Part shown: piece after piece, positions 62,106 to 64,000 of the stretch
Layout: the number at the start of each line of letters is the position of its first letter
How positions within the stretch are numbered: position 1 is the stretch's first letter
NCBI RefSeq assembly: GCF_963677065.1
Contig: NZ_OY781872.1
Coordinates: 177,419 to 241,418, forward strand
Reading direction: 5' to 3'
Length of the DNA stretch: 64,000 nucleotides
Source of the DNA: an uncultured Methanoregula sp.
GTDB lineage: Archaea > Halobacteriota > Methanomicrobia > Methanomicrobiales > Methanospirillaceae
Notes under the pieces: model-generated
Told to the model about the DNA's origin: nothing
What the model saw: only the letters and a program-made list of their open reading frames with translations
Database searches by the model: none
Translations under genes and position numbers: made by a program

Positions 62106-63863
62106 TCAGACAGGAAGAGATGCCGGGGAGAGACCCAGGGTCACCTCAAACCTGCACATTCCTTCACTATTGGATGTTGCAAGACTGCCTCCAGCCTGAC
62201 AGCAGAGCCGTTCCAGGAAATGCCAGGTCTTCTTCTTCTCTGGCACGGGGGTGCCGATGGTTTCGCCGGCAATGGTGACAACGGCTTCATTTCCCTTCTC
62301 CTTTGCATGAATCACAATCCGGCGCGAGCCGGTGCCTACCAGTTCTTCGAGAATGTACATCAGGAGATCCGAGAAATGCTCGCGATCAGCAATCGCAAGG
62401 ATTGGCCGGTTGCCGGTATCGAGGGAGAGATCTACGTCTTCAAGAAGCGGCCGGGCCCCGACCCGGGCAAGGAGCATCTCTACAAAGACCGCATCGTCAT
62501 CGGCTGAAGCAAGCATATCCTCATCGGAGTTGACCGATACCGAGAGGCCGGTCACCAGGGATCGGATCTGCTCCGAGATCTCGCATTCGGCAAGGTCGCT
62601 TGGGGGACAGAAGCCACGCAGCATGGTTGTGTAATCGGAAAGGAGCCGGCTTGCCCGCTGGACGAGCGTGGGATCGATGAACCGGGCCAGTTCGTCTTTT
62701 TTGAATCCCCGGTCCAGCTTGGCGATGACCTGGCCAGCTTTGAGTGCCAGGTGGATCGAGACATTTTCACCCCGGTGATGCTCGTCTGAAAAATCCTTGA
62801 AGGCTTCAAGGAGTTCATCGATGGCATCGCTGTCGTAATGGGATGCGAGCCTTTCTGCGATCTCGGGCTCGCCCAGTTCATCCATCACGTACGAAATGTA
62901 ATAGAGACGCCCGGCGATTATCGTGAAGATCTCGTTCACTTCGTCCATACAGTCCTCGGCGTATGCCGCAGTCTCCTGTGCCCGTTCGCTGTTCAGCTCG
63001 GCGATGTTTGCAAGGGCGAGCGCATCGCTCCTGACACTGGAGAGTATCCGGACGGCATCCGCAGCCGCGAGTACCCGGCCGTGCCCGGGACATACCGTAC
63101 TGACGCTGCCTTCAGAAAGGATGGCGGTGATGATGGATAGGGAATGGACGAGTGCCTCCTGGGACCACCCACATAACCCGGCTATCCCGGGATTTGCTGC
63201 AAACAGGATATCGCCGATAAAGAGGAGTCCGCCAACCCGGATACAGATGCTGTCCGGACTGTGACCGGGAGTATGATAGACTTCAATTTCGGGTCCCGGA
63301 CCAAACGAGATCCGCTCGCGGACAAGACCTCCTTCAGTCTTCGCACAAATCGTATCCTGGGCAACCGTGACTTCGGCCCCGTTGGAGTAGGAGATGCAGA
63401 CCGGAACTCCGGGGAACTCTCCTCTCTCCCGGGTCAGGAGGGGGAAGCCGGTCTTCATGGGGGAGAGGGTTACCCCGAGAAGATCGCCCTGGGTCAGTTT
63501 TCCGTCACCGGAATTGAGGGCCTCGGCCCCGCATTCCTGCACCGAGAATACCATGTTTTCAGCATATGCAAACGCGGGGAGATCCCGGGTGCCGATGAAA
63601 TGATCGATGTGGGCATGGGTGAGGAAGACAAAAACGGGGCGTTCGTGTTCAGAACGGCACGTCTCTATGATCCGCAGGAGCTGTGCGGCCTGGTCGGGAA
63701 GCCCACCCGGATCGATGAGCAGGATCACGTCAGGAGTAGTTATGATATAGGAATTGGAGGAGATGGTATCGATCTTCCGTATAAACGGAAAAATTGCGGC
63801 CCCGGAAGCTCCTGCAACCGGTTGCCATTCGGAAGGGACGAGCTGGCCGTTACCAGCCGGCAA
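62106..63863 (-). CDS. Fusion of metallo-beta-lactamase-fold (ODP-like) domain and histidine-kinase-like ATPase
   Basis: A 585-residue protein. Residues about 25-265 form a metallo-beta-lactamase fold with a complete ligand set: THAHIDHF near 85-92, HTPGHSPDS near 200, FIGDILF near 215 and CPGHGRVL near 260. A central helical region (280-460) follows, and the C-terminal 110 residues resemble a weakly conserved GHKL ATPase domain (LLMYILEELVGTGSRRIVIHAKE...). The TTG start with GGGAGAGG in front is used; the stop of the STAS gene lies within its first codons. The domain pair suggests a redox or gas sensor acting on the STAS protein. Confidence 0.82.
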   Translation of the reverse strand: MPAGNGQLVPSEWQPVAGASGAAIFPFIRKIDTISSNSYIITTPDVILLIDPGGLPDQAAQLLRIIETCRSEHERPVFVFLTHAHIDHFIGTRDLPAFAYAENMVFSVQECGAEALNSGDGKLTQGDLLGVTLSPMKTGFPLLTRERGEFPGVPVCISYSNGAEVTVAQDTICAKTEGGLVRERISFGPGPEIEVYHTPGHSPDSICIRVGGLLFIGDILFAANPGIAGLCGWSQEALVHSLSIITAILSEGSVSTVCPGHGRVLAAADAVRILSSVRSDALALANIAELNSERAQETAAYAEDCMDEVNEIFTIIAGRLYYISYVMDELGEPEIAERLASHYDSDAIDELLEAFKDFSDEHHRGENVSIHLALKAGQVIAKLDRGFKKDELARFIDPTLVQRASRLLSDYTTMLRGFCPPSDLAECEISEQIRSLVTGLSVSVNSDEDMLASADDDAVFVEMLLARVGARPLLEDVDLSLDTGNRPILAIADREHFSDLLMYILEELVGTGSRRIVIHAKEKGNEAVVTIAGETIGTPVPEKKKTWHFLERLCCQAGGSLATSNSEGMCRFEVTLGLSPASLPV

Positions 63864-64000
63864 GGGCCTCTCCCTCAGATGAATAGATAGAGAATATCGA
63901 CGTGAACCCCGCGAGTTTGAGGATCTTGAGAACTTCGGGAGTCAGGTTGGCAAGGCCGAACCGGTCCGCCGGACCTTTGAGCTTCTTTGCTGCTGCCAGG
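63850..64000 (-). CDS. STAS-domain protein, C-terminal part (cut by window end)
   Basis: The last 49 codons of a STAS domain: LAAAKKLKGPADRFGLANLTPEVL, then LKLAGFTSIFSIYSS. The final helix is nearly identical to that of the STAS gene at 30269 (AGFTSIF). It extends past the right edge, so the serine site is not visible. Its stop overlaps the TTG start of the metallo-beta-lactamase/ATPase gene by 14 bases, so the two are translationally coupled. Confidence 0.85.
   Translation of the reverse strand, partial: LAAAKKLKGPADRFGLANLTPEVLKILKLAGFTSIFSIYSSEGEALAGW

Noticed and set aside
1..64000. CRISPR arrays, insertion sequences or prophage genes
   Set aside because: I found no regular direct repeats with spacers, no transposase or integrase and no phage structural gene.

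Overview
The window is chromosomal DNA of a methanogenic archaeon, most likely of the order Methanomicrobiales and close to Methanoregula (order fairly sure, genus inferred from overall gene style). Evidence: archaeal DnaG primase, archaeal topoisomerase I with a helix-hairpin-helix tail, GatCAB, TFS, Hef, archaeosortase A, Pth2, TruD, a MetE-core methionine synthase, the archaeal families UPF0058, UPF0147 and DUF2115, TATA-box promoters, GGTGA-type ribosome-binding sites, and many PAS histidine kinases with an RHD-type H-box. Coding density is high. One tRNA gene (Leu, UAA) is visible; there is no CRISPR array, insertion sequence or prophage.

Layout. 0-7.3 kb: a receiver protein converges on a tight five-gene minus-strand operon (asparagine-synthase-like protein, gatC, gatA, gatB, topA). 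7.5-21.7 kb: tRNA-Leu, then housekeeping and hypothetical genes (ThrE-type exporter, amidohydrolase, DJ-1-like protein, dihydroorotase, dnaG, alanine dehydrogenase family protein, DUF475 membrane protein, DUF2115, UPF0147, an apparently frameshifted zinc-ribbon gene, MFS transporter). 21.7-28 kb: a 1-kb gene-poor tract with palindromes, a 43-bp structured repeat also found at 26.2 kb, and a decayed copy of the hef 3' end; then metE, hef and glyS. 28-35 kb: a regulator, a UPF0173 hydrolase, small zinc-ribbon and membrane proteins, a STAS protein and a TerY-P-type triad (VWA, PP2C phosphatase, kinase). 35-45 kb: two methyltransferases, lipoproteins, pth2-truD, sppA, a riboflavin/F420-type reductase, a CDP-alcohol phosphatidyltransferase, archaeosortase A and TFS.

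45-64 kb is a signalling block. A 1105-residue protein with a degenerate receiver and a huge coiled coil lies tail to tail with a minus-strand operon of two micro-ORFs, an AceTr/SatP-type acetate permease, a soluble PAS chemoreceptor, CheW and a histidine kinase whose receiver is mostly deleted. Then come an HTH-PAS protein with a ruined ATPase domain, a receiver protein lacking the conserved lysine, a PEGA-domain surface protein, an HprK-like P-loop protein, a large hybrid kinase, a lone ABC ATPase, and a fusion of a metallo-beta-lactamase fold to a kinase-like ATPase that overlaps a STAS gene cut by the window end.

The candidates for undescribed systems are the permease-chemoreceptor-CheW-kinase operon with the giant coiled-coil neighbour, and the metallo-beta-lactamase/ATPase plus STAS pair, which looks like partner switching in a sigma-factor-free cell. 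All functions are read from sequence motifs alone; no database search was run.
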